From positions 1 to 28,487 of the IMG/VR virus record IMGVR_UViG_3300030339_000191: a stretch of DNA of 28,487 bases. One strand, written 5' to 3'. Every line of letters begins with the position of its first letter. The stretch's first letter is position 1. The DNA comes from a virus. A program made the position numbers and the translations under genes. This document shows, piece by piece, positions 1-9,405 of the stretch. Under the pieces are notes generated by a model that was not told where the DNA came from, did no database searches, and saw only the letters and a program-made list of their open reading frames with translations.

Positions 1-409
1 TCTTAGTTTCTATGTACATTTTTTCTAACTGAGCCATATGGTTTGCTTGAGAAGCCGCCTGTACTTCTCTGCCAGTAATAATAATACCAGCATTCAAATC
101 AGAAAGATATTTTGGAGTTACCCACTTCCACGCAATACCATTTCCGAAAAGTTCAACTATATAATCCATATCAGAAATATCATCTCCTTGAGATTGAGAT
201 AATACACAAGTTATACTTCTATCTGTTTCATCTAATATAATAGATGAAAATAATTTTCTACATTTAGGATCAGATTTAATTGAAATCAGCCATTCATCTA
301 ATAAAAGTTTAGTAGTATCTGCATCAGATTCATACTTTGCTTTTAAATCGTAAGCGGAAACCAATGACAAAAATCTTGAATAAACTTTATCATAAGTTAT
401 TGTCAACAT
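1..409 (-). CDS. Putative head-tail connector/neck protein, C-terminus cut by window edge
   Basis: The gene enters from its ATG at 409 and runs off the left edge after 136 codons, so the C-terminus is missing. The start is supported by an AAGGAG box six bases upstream. The visible part is a mixed helical/beta acidic protein starting MLTITYDKVYSRFLSL, with no membrane segment or catalytic motif. It is the next gene downstream of the major capsid protein and the 203-aa structural protein in the same leftward operon. In tailed phages that position is normally taken by head-completion, adaptor or neck proteins, so the role is inferred from position and not from a recognised domain. Confidence 0.5.
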   Translation of the reverse strand, partial: MLTITYDKVYSRFLSLVSAYDLKAKYESDADTTKLLLDEWLISIKSDPKCRKLFSSIILDETDRSITCVLSQSQGDDISDMDYIVELFGNGIAWKWVTPKYLSDLNAGIIITGREVQAASQANHMAQLEKMYIETK

Positions 410-423
410 GGCATCTCCTTTAC

Positions 424-1035
424 TTAGTTATTAGCTACATAGCTATTCATTAAATCAGTTCCAAGAACTTCATCAACGATTTTAATTTTGTTAATACTAT
501 CAAGACTACCGTCTTCAATTTTACTCATAGCTATAGATCTAAATGTATTTTTAAGTCCATTTGGAGCTTCTGCTAAAATTCTCTTAAAATTACCAAGATC
601 TAAATTAAAAGCTTCCTGAATGTCTTCTGGACTATAAAGTTTTGAATAAACTTCTTCATTAACCCCTTGCCATTCTTTAGTTTTAAGCAATTCTTCATCA
701 TCAATAATAAAAAGTGGTGAATAAATATACTGACTTTTAACCAATTTAGCGGCTTTAAGATCTTGATATTCCACAGCAGTTACATCTCCGTAACCGTTCC
801 AAATATACATGTTTTCTGTTTTTTTGCCAATTAAAATTAATTTTCCTACAGTAATAGATTTACAGGGAATTTCATCTGTTGCGGCATAAACTTTTTCTTT
901 CGCTGATACAGGTGATTTAACTTCCTCTATTTTAACTTCTTTTACTTCTTTAATTGGTTCTACCTTTACTACTTCTTTTCCTGCTACAATAGTAGCCTTT
1001 TTAACTGTACTTTTAGTTGTATTAGCTGTTGCCAT
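424..1035 (-). CDS. Structural protein next to the major capsid protein (head/neck)
   Basis: A 203-aa protein. The frame is open further upstream (to 1062), but the ATG at 1035 has an AAGGAG box nine bases upstream and is the likely start, giving MATANTTKSTVKK. Residues 1-50 are a low-complexity K/V/E/T-rich segment that looks disordered; the rest is a compact domain with the stretch IPCKSITVGKLI followed by WNGYGDVTAVEYQDL. I associate this pattern with proteins next to the capsid gene in gut phage genomes, but I cannot name a function. It lies between the capsid gene and the truncated neck gene, so it is probably a virion or head-completion protein. Confidence 0.5.
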   Translation of the reverse strand: MATANTTKSTVKKATIVAGKEVVKVEPIKEVKEVKIEEVKSPVSAKEKVYAATDEIPCKSITVGKLILIGKKTENMYIWNGYGDVTAVEYQDLKAAKLVKSQYIYSPLFIIDDEELLKTKEWQGVNEEVYSKLYSPEDIQEAFNLDLGNFKRILAEAPNGLKNTFRSIAMSKIEDGSLDSINKIKIVDEVLGTDLMNSYVANN

Positions 1036-1083
1036 AATTTTAATCTCCTTGTAATTCTTCAATTTTTATTTTTATTTTTATAT

Positions 1084-1109
1084 AGCGGAGGAAAATAAAT
1101 TCCTCCGCT
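1084..1109 (-). promoter_or_regulatory. Perfect 10-bp hairpin just downstream of the capsid gene
   Basis: AGCGGAGGAA and TTCCTCCGCT form a perfect 10-bp stem around a six-base loop (AATAAA on the plus strand), 14 bases after the stop codon of the major capsid gene. Neither strand has a T-run directly after the stem, so it is not a typical intrinsic terminator. A transcript-stabilising or processing hairpin, or a partial terminator for the phage polymerase, would fit. Confidence 0.6.
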
Positions 1110-1123
1110 TAACCTAACTATAA

Positions 1124-2242
1124 TTATGCTGTAATTGTCCAAATACCGAACAGTCTACTAATGACTACACCAACGCCCATTTTAGCCTGATATTCATATT
1201 CAAGCGTTTTATCAACGTTTGTAGTACCATCAGAAACTTCATTAACCATTGAGTCGCCTTCATTAATAAGTTTAATAAACTTATTATCATTTACATTCGG
1301 CATAATCAGTAATTTAGTATTATCTACAAGTCTAGTAGTAGTATCATTATCAGCAAAAGCCTGTGGAATTTCAAACAGAGTAATTCCTTCAAATGTACCG
1401 AGTCTACCTGTAGTATTTCTTTCCTGTTTCATTTCATTAGAAATCCAGTCAACAAGAGCAAGTTTGGTAAGATTAGAAAGAGCCGCTCTAGTACCCATAA
1501 TAACTACATCAGTACCATTTGCTGTCTGTACATCTTCAACTAACTGCATAAACTGATCTTTAGTAGTAGTAGACAAAGGTGAACTTACCTGCCACTGAGA
1601 ACCAGCCGGAAGAGAAATTCCAACACTTGTTACAGAACTGTAAACCATAGAGTTTACTTTCTTATCAAATGCTTCATATACTTTTTGGATAAACATAGCC
1701 CAGTCAATACGACCAGCCATAAACTGCTCATACTCAGCATAGATTTTAATTCCGTACCAATTTGTTTTAATAGAGTACTCAGCACCTTCTGTAAGTCTCT
1801 GTCTCAATAAGTTATGATGATTACCAGAAACCTGTGAAACTGTAAGAATCATCTGTGTAGGAGCATAAAAGATATTCTCATCTCCATCATTGATATTCTT
1901 TGTCTCTACAAACTGCTGAAAAAATGGGTTAGCACCCCAACCAGATTGAAGCATATTCTGCAATGTATCTTCAACTACTTCAAATACATCAGTTTTATGT
2001 TTACGAATTGCTCTACGAATTGTTTTTCTATCAGAAGAAGCTTCAATTCCAAGTACATTAAACATAATATTTCTGATCTGATCATTGGCTTCAACTTTTG
2101 ATACTGTATTTCCTTCAGCATCAAATATTTCTTTCTTACCGCCTACATCATTCATAAGTTCTGTAAAAGCGGCAAAAGAACATTTACTTTCATCAGCAAA
2201 TACTGCTGTTGTATGTTCATTACTAAAATTCATTCTTGACAT
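1124..2242 (-). CDS. Major capsid protein, HK97-like fold
   Basis: A 372-aa protein that builds the capsid shell. There is no catalytic motif. It follows terminase, portal, protease/scaffold and decoration genes in the canonical head-module order. The N-terminal part is helical (AFTELMNDVGGK...) and could act as an E-loop or delta-like segment. The middle holds TDVVIMGTRAALSNL and GTFEGITLFEIPQAF, which look like the P-domain/A-domain strands in major capsid proteins of gut siphoviruses and podoviruses. The end YQAKMGVGVVISRLFGIWTI is hydrophobic and beta-rich, as at many HK97-fold C-termini. The start ATG at 2242 has a GGGAGG box. No separate delta-domain cleavage site is obvious. Confidence 0.8.
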   Translation of the reverse strand: MSRMNFSNEHTTAVFADESKCSFAAFTELMNDVGGKKEIFDAEGNTVSKVEANDQIRNIMFNVLGIEASSDRKTIRRAIRKHKTDVFEVVEDTLQNMLQSGWGANPFFQQFVETKNINDGDENIFYAPTQMILTVSQVSGNHHNLLRQRLTEGAEYSIKTNWYGIKIYAEYEQFMAGRIDWAMFIQKVYEAFDKKVNSMVYSSVTSVGISLPAGSQWQVSSPLSTTTKDQFMQLVEDVQTANGTDVVIMGTRAALSNLTKLALVDWISNEMKQERNTTGRLGTFEGITLFEIPQAFADNDTTTRLVDNTKLLIMPNVNDNKFIKLINEGDSMVNEVSDGTTNVDKTLEYEYQAKMGVGVVISRLFGIWTITA

Positions 2243-2264
2243 TATTTTATTCCTCCCTTCTTAA

Positions 2265-2753
2265 TTATGCGCTAATTTTAACCTGTTTAGTAGTAGCATC
2301 AACGGTTACAGCGGCATCAATAACTGGTGTACCCGAAAATCCTACGGCAGATAACTCAAAGGTATCACCCGGGAACAGCGGATATGAACGAACAACATCA
2401 CCGTTAGCATTATAAAAAGCACTATCAGCTTTTATAATACTATTAAATTCATAAGTATTCATAGGTACTGCAAGCAGAAAATAAGCATTTACTGCTGTAA
2501 GTACATCTACATAAAAATTACCATTACTTGCTTTTTCGTGACGGATTTTACCAGTAAATGTTGTTGCTACTGCTTCTGCATAAATTTCTCCAGTAACATT
2601 AGCACCTTTACCTACAATAACTCCATTATCATGATCAGCGGTGATTTTAATATTAATACATCCTTCACCACCAACACCTTTAGTAGCAGTAAGGTTAGAA
2701 CTACCAGCAACAGCATGTTTAGCCGCTGACAGATTTACTATACTCTGTGCCAT
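2265..2753 (-). CDS. Capsid decoration-like or minor head protein
   Basis: A 162-aa protein, Gly/Ala/Val/Thr-rich and low in charge, consistent with an all-beta virion protein. It begins MAQSIVNLSAAKHAVAG; near the end it has VVRSYPLFPGDTFELSA followed by a short beta-rich tail. It sits between the protease/scaffold gene and the major capsid gene. That slot holds head decoration or stabilisation proteins in many phages (for example lambda gpD). The ribosome binding site is an AGGAGG box before the ATG. No enzymatic residues are seen. A head-fibre or cement protein is equally possible. Confidence 0.6.
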   Translation of the reverse strand: MAQSIVNLSAAKHAVAGSSNLTATKGVGGEGCINIKITADHDNGVIVGKGANVTGEIYAEAVATTFTGKIRHEKASNGNFYVDVLTAVNAYFLLAVPMNTYEFNSIIKADSAFYNANGDVVRSYPLFPGDTFELSAVGFSGTPVIDAAVTVDATTKQVKISA

Positions 2754-2773
2754 ATTTTTTTCCTCCTAATTTA

Positions 2774-2790
2774 GAACTTAACATAAGTTC
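2774..2790 (-). promoter_or_regulatory. Intergenic hairpin before the decoration gene
   Basis: GAACTTA-ACA-TAAGTTC forms a 7-bp stem with a three-base loop in the 48-bp gap between the protease/scaffold gene and the decoration-like gene, just upstream of that gene's AGGAGG box. There is no T-run after it on the minus strand. It resembles the hairpin after the capsid gene in being intergenic and uncoupled from a terminator tail. Confidence 0.4.
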
Positions 2791-2801
2791 AAAAACGTTT
2801 A

Positions 2802-4508
2802 TTATTTAGATTTTTCAAACAATCCACTATAAGAAGCTCTTTTTGTATTTTCTTTAGCTACAGAAAAACCAATTTTATTGGATTTCTTTTTACTTTCTGC
2901 TGAAAACACCACATCTACTTTATGTGTTTTACTAAAATTACCAAGAATAGCATCAGCTTCTTTAGTAAGCGCTTCAATAGAGTAATTTTCTTTACTTTCT
3001 TTTAATTCTTGAAATTCTTTTACATCTTTTAATTTAGAATAATCTTCTGAATTTAAAACAAGATCTTTTGATTCATTAAGAATTTTGGTTTCACTTGTTT
3101 CTTTATAATTTTTTAATTCTTCATATGTAGTAGTCATATTATTAAGCTTTGCTTCTTCATCAGAGGTTAAGAAATTAACATATACTTCTTCACGATCCCC
3201 CGTAAGATTAAAAGTATCATTTCCGCTATCTACATAAGACTGACGATAAAAACGACCATTCCAAAAATCACTCATAACTAGATAACCATCATATACTGTT
3301 ACACAATAATAAGTATTATCACTTTCGCTATAAGTCATATTAACTAAATCTTCCAAAGCACTTATTGTATCATTTAAAGAAATATCAAAATCTTTTGTAA
3401 TACCTTCTGAATTAGTAATAGAATACTTTTTCTTTTTGCTAGTACCCTCTGAACCACCAGAACCGCCACCGCATCCTTCTGTTACTACCGTTTCTGTTTC
3501 TGTAACTATAGTATCAGTTGTAGGCTCTTCTATTACAGCAGATGCATCTGCATTATCTTCTGCTTTAATTTCTGGTTCTACGTCAGTATCGATTTTTGTA
3601 TCATCTGTATTTTCAAATTTTTCTTTAAATAATTTTTCTAAGTCCTCATCAGATAAACCATCTGTTTCAAAAGTAATTTGTTCTTCTGTTACAGCATATT
3701 TTTCCATAAGTTCTTTAATTGTCATTGATTTATTATTTCCTCCTTTCATCAAAGATTGATTTTTATTAAAACAAGAAATTAATAAATCTATTTTTTCTTG
3801 TAGTTCTTTAACATTAAATGTTTGATTAACATCTTGAGTTGTATCTGCTGGAACTATATTACTACCTAGCATACCTTCTCCAATTGGATTTCCATTATCA
3901 TCTTTTCCAAGAATCGTAACTCCTAAAAATATAAAATCATTTATAACCATCATTTTATTTTTAGCATCATAACTTAAATCGTTAATTGAAATTTCAACAC
4001 TTACACTACATTTTTGTTCTCGTCTTAATATATCTGCCGCTTGTGTATAATCTTCATAGATAATTCCATTAATTACTACAAAATTTTTTTGATATTCATC
4101 ACTAAATACAAGTTTTGCATCACAACTTTCAGGAATTACACCAACAGGTATTTCATCATAAACTACATTACCATTTTCGTCTTCATGTATATTATGCGAA
4201 TAAAATTCTGGTTGACCATTTACATCATGGATAAATCCAAGAATAGGACGATTTTTTAAAGAAGGGAGAGCATTGGTCATAATATCAGTATTAATAAAGG
4301 ATTGATTTCTATTTAACCCATCATGACAAGCTTCTAATACTACAGGCATTAATCCTTCTGTCATATTATCTACTTCAAATTTTACTTTTCCGGGAATAGA
4401 AACAATAATACTGGAATATTCATCTATAGCAGAAAATTTCACATCTTTATTTTTAGAAGTATAAAAATTATATAATGCTTCTAATGACATTAATTTGTGT
4501 TTTTCCAT
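2802..4508 (-). CDS. Prohead maturation protease fused to scaffold
   Basis: A 568-aa protein that should cut and remove the scaffold during capsid maturation. Residues 1-225 look like a phage prohead protease: EACHDGLNRNQSFI, PILGFIHD and a histidine in FYSHNIHED, followed by SVSVEISIND near residue 170, where such proteases carry catalytic His/Ser. From about residue 255 the protein becomes very acidic and lysine-rich (DTDVEPEIKAED), as scaffolds are. A small beta module follows (YYCVTVYDGYLVMSDF), then a helical, basic tail. It lies between portal and capsid genes. An internal AAAGGAGG box lies before an in-frame ATG at 3725, so a scaffold-only product is possible. Exact catalytic residues are not proven from sequence alone. 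Confidence 0.75.
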   Translation of the reverse strand: MEKHKLMSLEALYNFYTSKNKDVKFSAIDEYSSIIVSIPGKVKFEVDNMTEGLMPVVLEACHDGLNRNQSFINTDIMTNALPSLKNRPILGFIHDVNGQPEFYSHNIHEDENGNVVYDEIPVGVIPESCDAKLVFSDEYQKNFVVINGIIYEDYTQAADILRREQKCSVSVEISINDLSYDAKNKMMVINDFIFLGVTILGKDDNGNPIGEGMLGSNIVPADTTQDVNQTFNVKELQEKIDLLISCFNKNQSLMKGGNNKSMTIKELMEKYAVTEEQITFETDGLSDEDLEKLFKEKFENTDDTKIDTDVEPEIKAEDNADASAVIEEPTTDTIVTETETVVTEGCGGGSGGSEGTSKKKKYSITNSEGITKDFDISLNDTISALEDLVNMTYSESDNTYYCVTVYDGYLVMSDFWNGRFYRQSYVDSGNDTFNLTGDREEVYVNFLTSDEEAKLNNMTTTYEELKNYKETSETKILNESKDLVLNSEDYSKLKDVKEFQELKESKENYSIEALTKEADAILGNFSKTHKVDVVFSAESKKKSNKIGFSVAKENTKRASYSGLFEKSK

Positions 4509-4528
4509 TTTTCCTCCTTTCTCCCACT

Positions 4529-4717
4529 TTACAAAAACATTTTATTAGAAAAACTAACATCTTCCCCTTGACTAAACTGATACTTTATGCTAGAATTATT
4601 AATAAATTTATATCTATTTTCTTCCATACCAATATATTCATAACCAGCTTCAATTAATTTATCTTTTACTTCTTTATCATAAGTTAAGATAAAAGTATCC
4701 TTTTTTGATTTAATCAT
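4529..4717 (-). CDS. Small protein between portal and protease
   Basis: A 62-aa basic protein. The frame is open back to 4771 inside the portal gene, but the ATG at 4717 follows a GAGG box that overlaps the portal stop, so it is the better start (MIKSKKDTFILTYD). The core ILTYDKEVKDKLIEAGYEYIG followed by a short beta hairpin resembles the tiny 58-aa protein encoded at 13582-13758 in layout (a helix ending in a G-Y/F-V/I turn). Function unknown. Position suggests a minor virion or assembly protein, but no domain supports that. Confidence 0.55.
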   Translation of the reverse strand: MIKSKKDTFILTYDKEVKDKLIEAGYEYIGMEENRYKFINNSSIKYQFSQGEDVSFSNKMFL

Positions 4718-4727
4718 TTTCTTTACC

Positions 4728-6266
4728 TCAATTGTTATTCTTGTTTTGATCTCTTGTCTTTGCACCCTCATCTGTAAGCTTTGTAGTATCTATTGTCGGT
4801 GCACCACCAGAGGTGCTAGTACCACTTTGAGTATTAGATGATTGTAATGGTATAAATTCAGAAGACAAATTCAAACAATTTTCTTCCAAGAAATTAAGAC
4901 TAAGCGTTTCTAATTCTGTATAACCATTCAATGTATTTAAAGTTAATTTAACAGGTATTCCATACATTGCATCTTTTTGCAAATCTGCTTTATAAGTAGC
5001 CTTATCATATGGAGTAACTGCGAGTAATTTAATTCTAGCTGGTTTTGCTACATTATAAGCTATCCAACGATTTAACCAACTTTCAATTTGTGGTCTAATG
5101 ATAGAGGTAGCGTATAAAATATCACTAACTATAGCTCCATTCCATGCAGTTCCACCACTAATTGTAGATGAGTTTAATACTTGTGCACCACCAGAAGAGT
5201 TATATAAAGTCTTAGTGGCGTTTTCAATAATATTAATATCAGATGCTTGATCATCTTTAAATGCTATTGCATTTACATCTACAGGAGATAAAATTGCATT
5301 TACATATTCTGGTAAAGCTTCTACAGCTCTATTAAAATACGCTATAGCAGTATCAGGATCTACAGTAAAATCATCCGCATCAGTTGCATCGGTTCTAGTA
5401 TCCAAACTAAATACCAAAGTCTTATAAACAGACGCTTCATCTTTTGTAGCCTGTAAATCTTCTGTATCGCATAAATTTATGATAGAATTAAATAATGCCG
5501 TATATGGCGGCATTGGCATTGTTGGATCATCTATATTTACTTTTATACAAAAACAATTTTCATCAGGCATTGATTGATATTTCATAGTCTGATCTTTTTG
5601 ATAAGCACTATACATTGATACAAATGGATCTCCATAAAATTGTAATTGCTCTTGTCTATTTGTAAAATAACTCATATCCATAGAAAAACTTAATGTACCA
5701 TCAGTATACATTCCTGTTACCTTACAATAATTATAAGGCAATGGTAAAATAAATAGACCAGTATCATCATAATAAATACATCCATATGCAGTATCTTCTC
5801 TCCAAGCAATAAGATTCATTTTTAGAATTTCTGACTGTAAATTAATACTATCAAGAACCCTTGCTGTATTATAAAATTGCTTTAAAGAAGATTGTGTATC
5901 ATTTGTTTTTGTTAAATTTATTAAAGGTATAATACTTCTAAAGTCTGGATTTATCATAGAAGCATTATACCAAATAATTTTTCTATAAGGATTACTTCTT
6001 GTGTATAAATATCTACTTAATTCTACTAATTTTAAATAATAACTAGCAGGATTCTTTAAATAAGTTCTTAAAGTCTCTCTACTAAAAGTAGTGTAAGTAC
6101 GTGTCTCTGATTTAGAAGGATTAATTAATTGTAATGTATCTTTTATCTTTTGCGCATAACTACGTATTTCTTCTGCTGAATGAGTTTGAATTACTTCTTT
6201 TTTTACAGACGGTCTACGTCCGCGTTTAGTAACAGTTCCATTACTTTCTGTCAACTTAACAGGCAT
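4728..6266 (-). CDS. Portal protein
   Basis: A 512-aa protein forming the dodecameric channel at the capsid vertex, through which terminase packages DNA. The size, the basic N-terminus (GTVTKRGRRPSVKKE), the segment LVELSRYLYTRSNPYRKI and the following helix-rich clip/stem region match phage portals. The C-terminal 30 residues are a Ser/Thr/Gly-rich disordered tail. The gene lies directly after large terminase (17-bp gap) and before protease/scaffold, the diagnostic order. The start ATG at 6266 has an AAAGGAG box. No enzymatic residues are expected. Assignment rests on length, pattern and context. Confidence 0.82.
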   Translation of the reverse strand: MPVKLTESNGTVTKRGRRPSVKKEVIQTHSAEEIRSYAQKIKDTLQLINPSKSETRTYTTFSRETLRTYLKNPASYYLKLVELSRYLYTRSNPYRKIIWYNASMINPDFRSIIPLINLTKTNDTQSSLKQFYNTARVLDSINLQSEILKMNLIAWREDTAYGCIYYDDTGLFILPLPYNYCKVTGMYTDGTLSFSMDMSYFTNRQEQLQFYGDPFVSMYSAYQKDQTMKYQSMPDENCFCIKVNIDDPTMPMPPYTALFNSIINLCDTEDLQATKDEASVYKTLVFSLDTRTDATDADDFTVDPDTAIAYFNRAVEALPEYVNAILSPVDVNAIAFKDDQASDINIIENATKTLYNSSGGAQVLNSSTISGGTAWNGAIVSDILYATSIIRPQIESWLNRWIAYNVAKPARIKLLAVTPYDKATYKADLQKDAMYGIPVKLTLNTLNGYTELETLSLNFLEENCLNLSSEFIPLQSSNTQSGTSTSGGAPTIDTTKLTDEGAKTRDQNKNNN

Positions 6267-6283
6267 TTATTCTCCTTTCTTTC

Positions 6284-8098
6284 TCAGTCGAACATTTTAT
6301 ATCTTTTTACGGTTCTTATCGGTAAAGTATTTCCTAAAATTATTTTTTCTATTTCAGATTTTTCTGGTTTTAATAAACGCTCCAATTGACATTGCACGTA
6401 ATAGTTGTAAGACATACTTGAATATCTATCTTTACGAGTTCCAGATCTTTCAAAAACTCTTACTGTATTACCTGTCGCTTCGTATTCCAAATTAAGTAAT
6501 TCATTAATAGAAGCTGTGGTATGAATATAAGATGCTTTTAAATTTACTTGATCTACTGGATTCATTTTTATATAATTTTTAACAGAAGTCTTTAATATTT
6601 CATCTGCTTCAAATTCAGACACTAATAGATTAACTTTATTAAGCTGAAATCCGTTTCTTAAATTTTTAGCTGCGTCACTATTAAAAATAGGAGAACCAAG
6701 TATTCCCCAAATTACTTTATTAGCATTTTTTATTTTACATCTTGAAGCATAATCTTCAAGGGTAGCTCTGTTACTACCTGCGAGTCTTAATTGCTTATCA
6801 CTGATAGTCATGGCTTTATAAGTTACTCCAGTAGCGGGGTCAAATTGATCTCTTATAATAAAATCATATACACCCACTCCAAGACCCTTTATATCCACTG
6901 CTATATCTGTACAATTATATTCATAAAATAATCTCATGACTCGTAGTCCTAATTCATCTGTAGTCATACCTTCATGACTTTCATAATATAAGAAATTTCC
7001 AGTATACGAAGTTTGACTAGATTTTATTACATTATTAATCTGTAAGGATGCAGAGTCATTTGCTCTATTTTTAGAAGAAAGCAACGCTATATCTACTGAT
7101 AAAATACGTCTTTCATTAGCTAATAATTTAGGTATTTTAAGATCTTTTATATTTTTATATATCTCTGGAGAAAAATAGCTATTCTTTAATTTACGACATT
7201 TAGAAACATCATTATAATTAAAGAATGATCCGTCAGTATCTCCAAAAAATAAACATTCCAATTCCATTTGAAATTTTAAAGGATCAAAATCAGCTTCAGA
7301 CATTTCATCTTCTATCTGACTTCTATCAAACATTTTTTCCTTAATGGAAAGTTGATAAGGTAATGCACAACAAAAATATTTTCTTGTATCATCAAGCATA
7401 TTTACAAAATATGCCTTTAATTTATCATATGACCAATGACTTTGATACCAAGCCGAACTCATATAAATTTCTTTATTTCTTTCAAGTAAATCAGCATATT
7501 CCGGTTTAGAAATATACCCCGGTCTTCTTGGTGCTGTAAGAAATCTACGAAGTACTGTATTAATAACATTAAGATCTACCATACGAAATTCATCAATAAT
7601 AATAATATTCGCTCTTGCAGATCTAGCATTGTCAGAAGCAGTAACCACCTTTATATAAGAGCCATTTTTAAATTTACATTCGGCTTTATTTTGACCTATT
7701 GTAATAATTTTTATTTCAGAACGTAGATTTAAAGAACCCCATCCATAGTTTATCATAAAATCATCTTCAATTTTACTTAGTACTTCATTGGCTTGTGATC
7801 TACAACTTGATGCAATTACAATTTTAGTCCCCGGAAATAATATACATCTAATAACACAAAATAAAGCAGTAAGCCAAGTTTTTCCAGATCCTCTTGCCGC
7901 AATATACATAAAATAATTTTCATGCATCAAAGCATAAATTAAAATTTTTTGAAATAATGCGAGTTTAATATTTAAAAATTCTTTTACAAAACGTTGAGGA
8001 TTTTCTCTATAAAAACTAGCGCGTCTTGCAATTGTAGTCATTACTCTTTTATATTTATCAAGATTTAATTCTTTTTCGCTCTTTTTTTGTTCTGCCAT
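6284..8098 (-). CDS. terL: Terminase large subunit
   Basis: A 604-aa packaging motor that pumps DNA into the prohead and cuts it. The ATPase half shows Walker A AARGSGKT at about residues 67-74 and Walker B IIIIDE at 165-170 with the catalytic glutamate. The C-terminal RNase H-type nuclease half shows the expected acidic residues: D336 in ILSVDIALL and D402 in IAVDIKGLGVGVYD. Length is normal for a two-domain enzyme. It is followed by the portal gene and preceded by the zinc-ribbon gene. Start ATG at 8098 has an AGGTGA box. This is the most secure call in the window. Confidence 0.95.
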   Translation of the reverse strand: MAEQKKSEKELNLDKYKRVMTTIARRASFYRENPQRFVKEFLNIKLALFQKILIYALMHENYFMYIAARGSGKTWLTALFCVIRCILFPGTKIVIASSCRSQANEVLSKIEDDFMINYGWGSLNLRSEIKIITIGQNKAECKFKNGSYIKVVTASDNARSARANIIIIDEFRMVDLNVINTVLRRFLTAPRRPGYISKPEYADLLERNKEIYMSSAWYQSHWSYDKLKAYFVNMLDDTRKYFCCALPYQLSIKEKMFDRSQIEDEMSEADFDPLKFQMELECLFFGDTDGSFFNYNDVSKCRKLKNSYFSPEIYKNIKDLKIPKLLANERRILSVDIALLSSKNRANDSASLQINNVIKSSQTSYTGNFLYYESHEGMTTDELGLRVMRLFYEYNCTDIAVDIKGLGVGVYDFIIRDQFDPATGVTYKAMTISDKQLRLAGSNRATLEDYASRCKIKNANKVIWGILGSPIFNSDAAKNLRNGFQLNKVNLLVSEFEADEILKTSVKNYIKMNPVDQVNLKASYIHTTASINELLNLEYEATGNTVRVFERSGTRKDRYSSMSYNYYVQCQLERLLKPEKSEIEKIILGNTLPIRTVKRYKMFD

Positions 8099-8106
8099 AA
8101 TATCAC

Positions 8107-9369
8107 CTATTCTTCATCTTGGTCAGAACTTCCAAAAATATGATTAAATAAATCTTCTTGATCTGTTTCTTCATTATAATTTGGTTTTTCAACTGTATAT
8201 TTTTTCATAACTCCATCATATAAATTAGAAAAAGCATTTTTAAGTTTTAATACTTTTGCTAAATGACCCCTGAAAAATACATCTATATATAAACCAATTT
8301 TATCTATATCTTTAAACTGTTCATCTACTTCTGGAATTGGTTCATTTTCTTCCCATTTTTGAATAAGCGTACCAAAAGTTTGTGCTTCTGAAATAGCATC
8401 ATTTGAATTTTGTTTTGGTTGCAAATTTCCTGTAGACAATAAATTTTGATAAGTAGCGTCAAGATCTTTAGTACTTTCTGATCTACGAGTTGCTTGTAAA
8501 ATTTCCCATTGTTTTAAACATATTCTTTTAAATATTTCTTCTTGTGCTTTAGTTTTACATTCATGTCTTGAAACCCAATCATCATATTCATTCTGACAAT
8601 AAATATATGCTTCATCAGGTAAACCAAAACCAAAGAACTTTTTACTTTTTTCAATTTTATCTACTATTTTATCTTTTAATTCAGTTTCATCTAAATATTC
8701 AAGACCACTTACAATAGTATATTCACCTTCTAAAATATTCTGAAAAGTTAATTTTTTAGAATTAATTGATAAAAATTCTCTATCACTATCATCAAATCCA
8801 TAAATTCCATATGAAGGACAGCATATTATTATTACATATGCATCCCAAATTGATTTATGTCTAGTATTTTTATCATTATAGGAATTAATAGCATCAACTA
8901 TTTTATTTTTATATAAAACAAAATCTGCTTTTTTTGCGGCAGAAAGAAAAGTTTCAAAAGTTTCTTTACTAGTACCGTCAGATGGATTATACCCATTTGC
9001 TATTTTATTTAAACAAGTACTACATATTGGTATTAGACCAGTAGCAGTTTTACTACTAGATAAAAATTCTGATCTAACCGTCATTCTGCCACAATTGTGA
9101 CACATATATTTTTTCTTGTAAAGTTCAAATTCATTAAATAATTTATTATATTCATTTCTTACTTTTAAAGCTGTCATTTGTGATGTTTTATCAATCAGAC
9201 CATCTTTATCTTCTATTGGTATACCACAAATTTTTTGAGCAAGAAGTTTTTTTGTTTCTTCTTCTTCAAATTTCTTTTTTTCACTAAGAGATTTTTTATC
9301 TTCTTTTATTATTTCCCGTTCTACAAAAGAAACAGCTCGTTCTAAAGCTATACCTTGATCCTTATTCAT
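8107..9369 (-). CDS. Zinc-ribbon protein upstream of terminase, possible small terminase or packaging accessory
   Basis: A 420-aa protein with a charged coiled-coil-like N-terminus (residues 20-50, many K and E), then a zinc-ribbon signature CHNCG at about residue 90 paired with CSTCL about 25 residues later. The remainder is helical with few conserved-looking motifs and an acidic C-terminal tail. Its stop lies eight bases before the terminase start, in the usual place of the small terminase. Known small terminases are usually shorter and use a helix-turn-helix, so this could be an unusual DNA-recognition subunit or an unrelated packaging or regulatory protein. No HNH motif is seen. Confidence 0.5.
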   Translation of the reverse strand: MNKDQGIALERAVSFVEREIIKEDKKSLSEKKKFEEEETKKLLAQKICGIPIEDKDGLIDKTSQMTALKVRNEYNKLFNEFELYKKKYMCHNCGRMTVRSEFLSSSKTATGLIPICSTCLNKIANGYNPSDGTSKETFETFLSAAKKADFVLYKNKIVDAINSYNDKNTRHKSIWDAYVIIICCPSYGIYGFDDSDREFLSINSKKLTFQNILEGEYTIVSGLEYLDETELKDKIVDKIEKSKKFFGFGLPDEAYIYCQNEYDDWVSRHECKTKAQEEIFKRICLKQWEILQATRRSESTKDLDATYQNLLSTGNLQPKQNSNDAISEAQTFGTLIQKWEENEPIPEVDEQFKDIDKIGLYIDVFFRGHLAKVLKLKNAFSNLYDGVMKKYTVEKPNYNEETDQEDLFNHIFGSSDQDEE

Positions 9370-9405
9370 CGTTTTATTTCTCCTTTTATTTCTTATATAT
9401 AAAAT

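Noticed and set aside
3436-3759. 107-codon plus-strand frame rich in Ser/Val/Pro
   Set aside because: Antisense of the acidic scaffold part of the protease gene; composition is the mirror of that low-complexity stretch.
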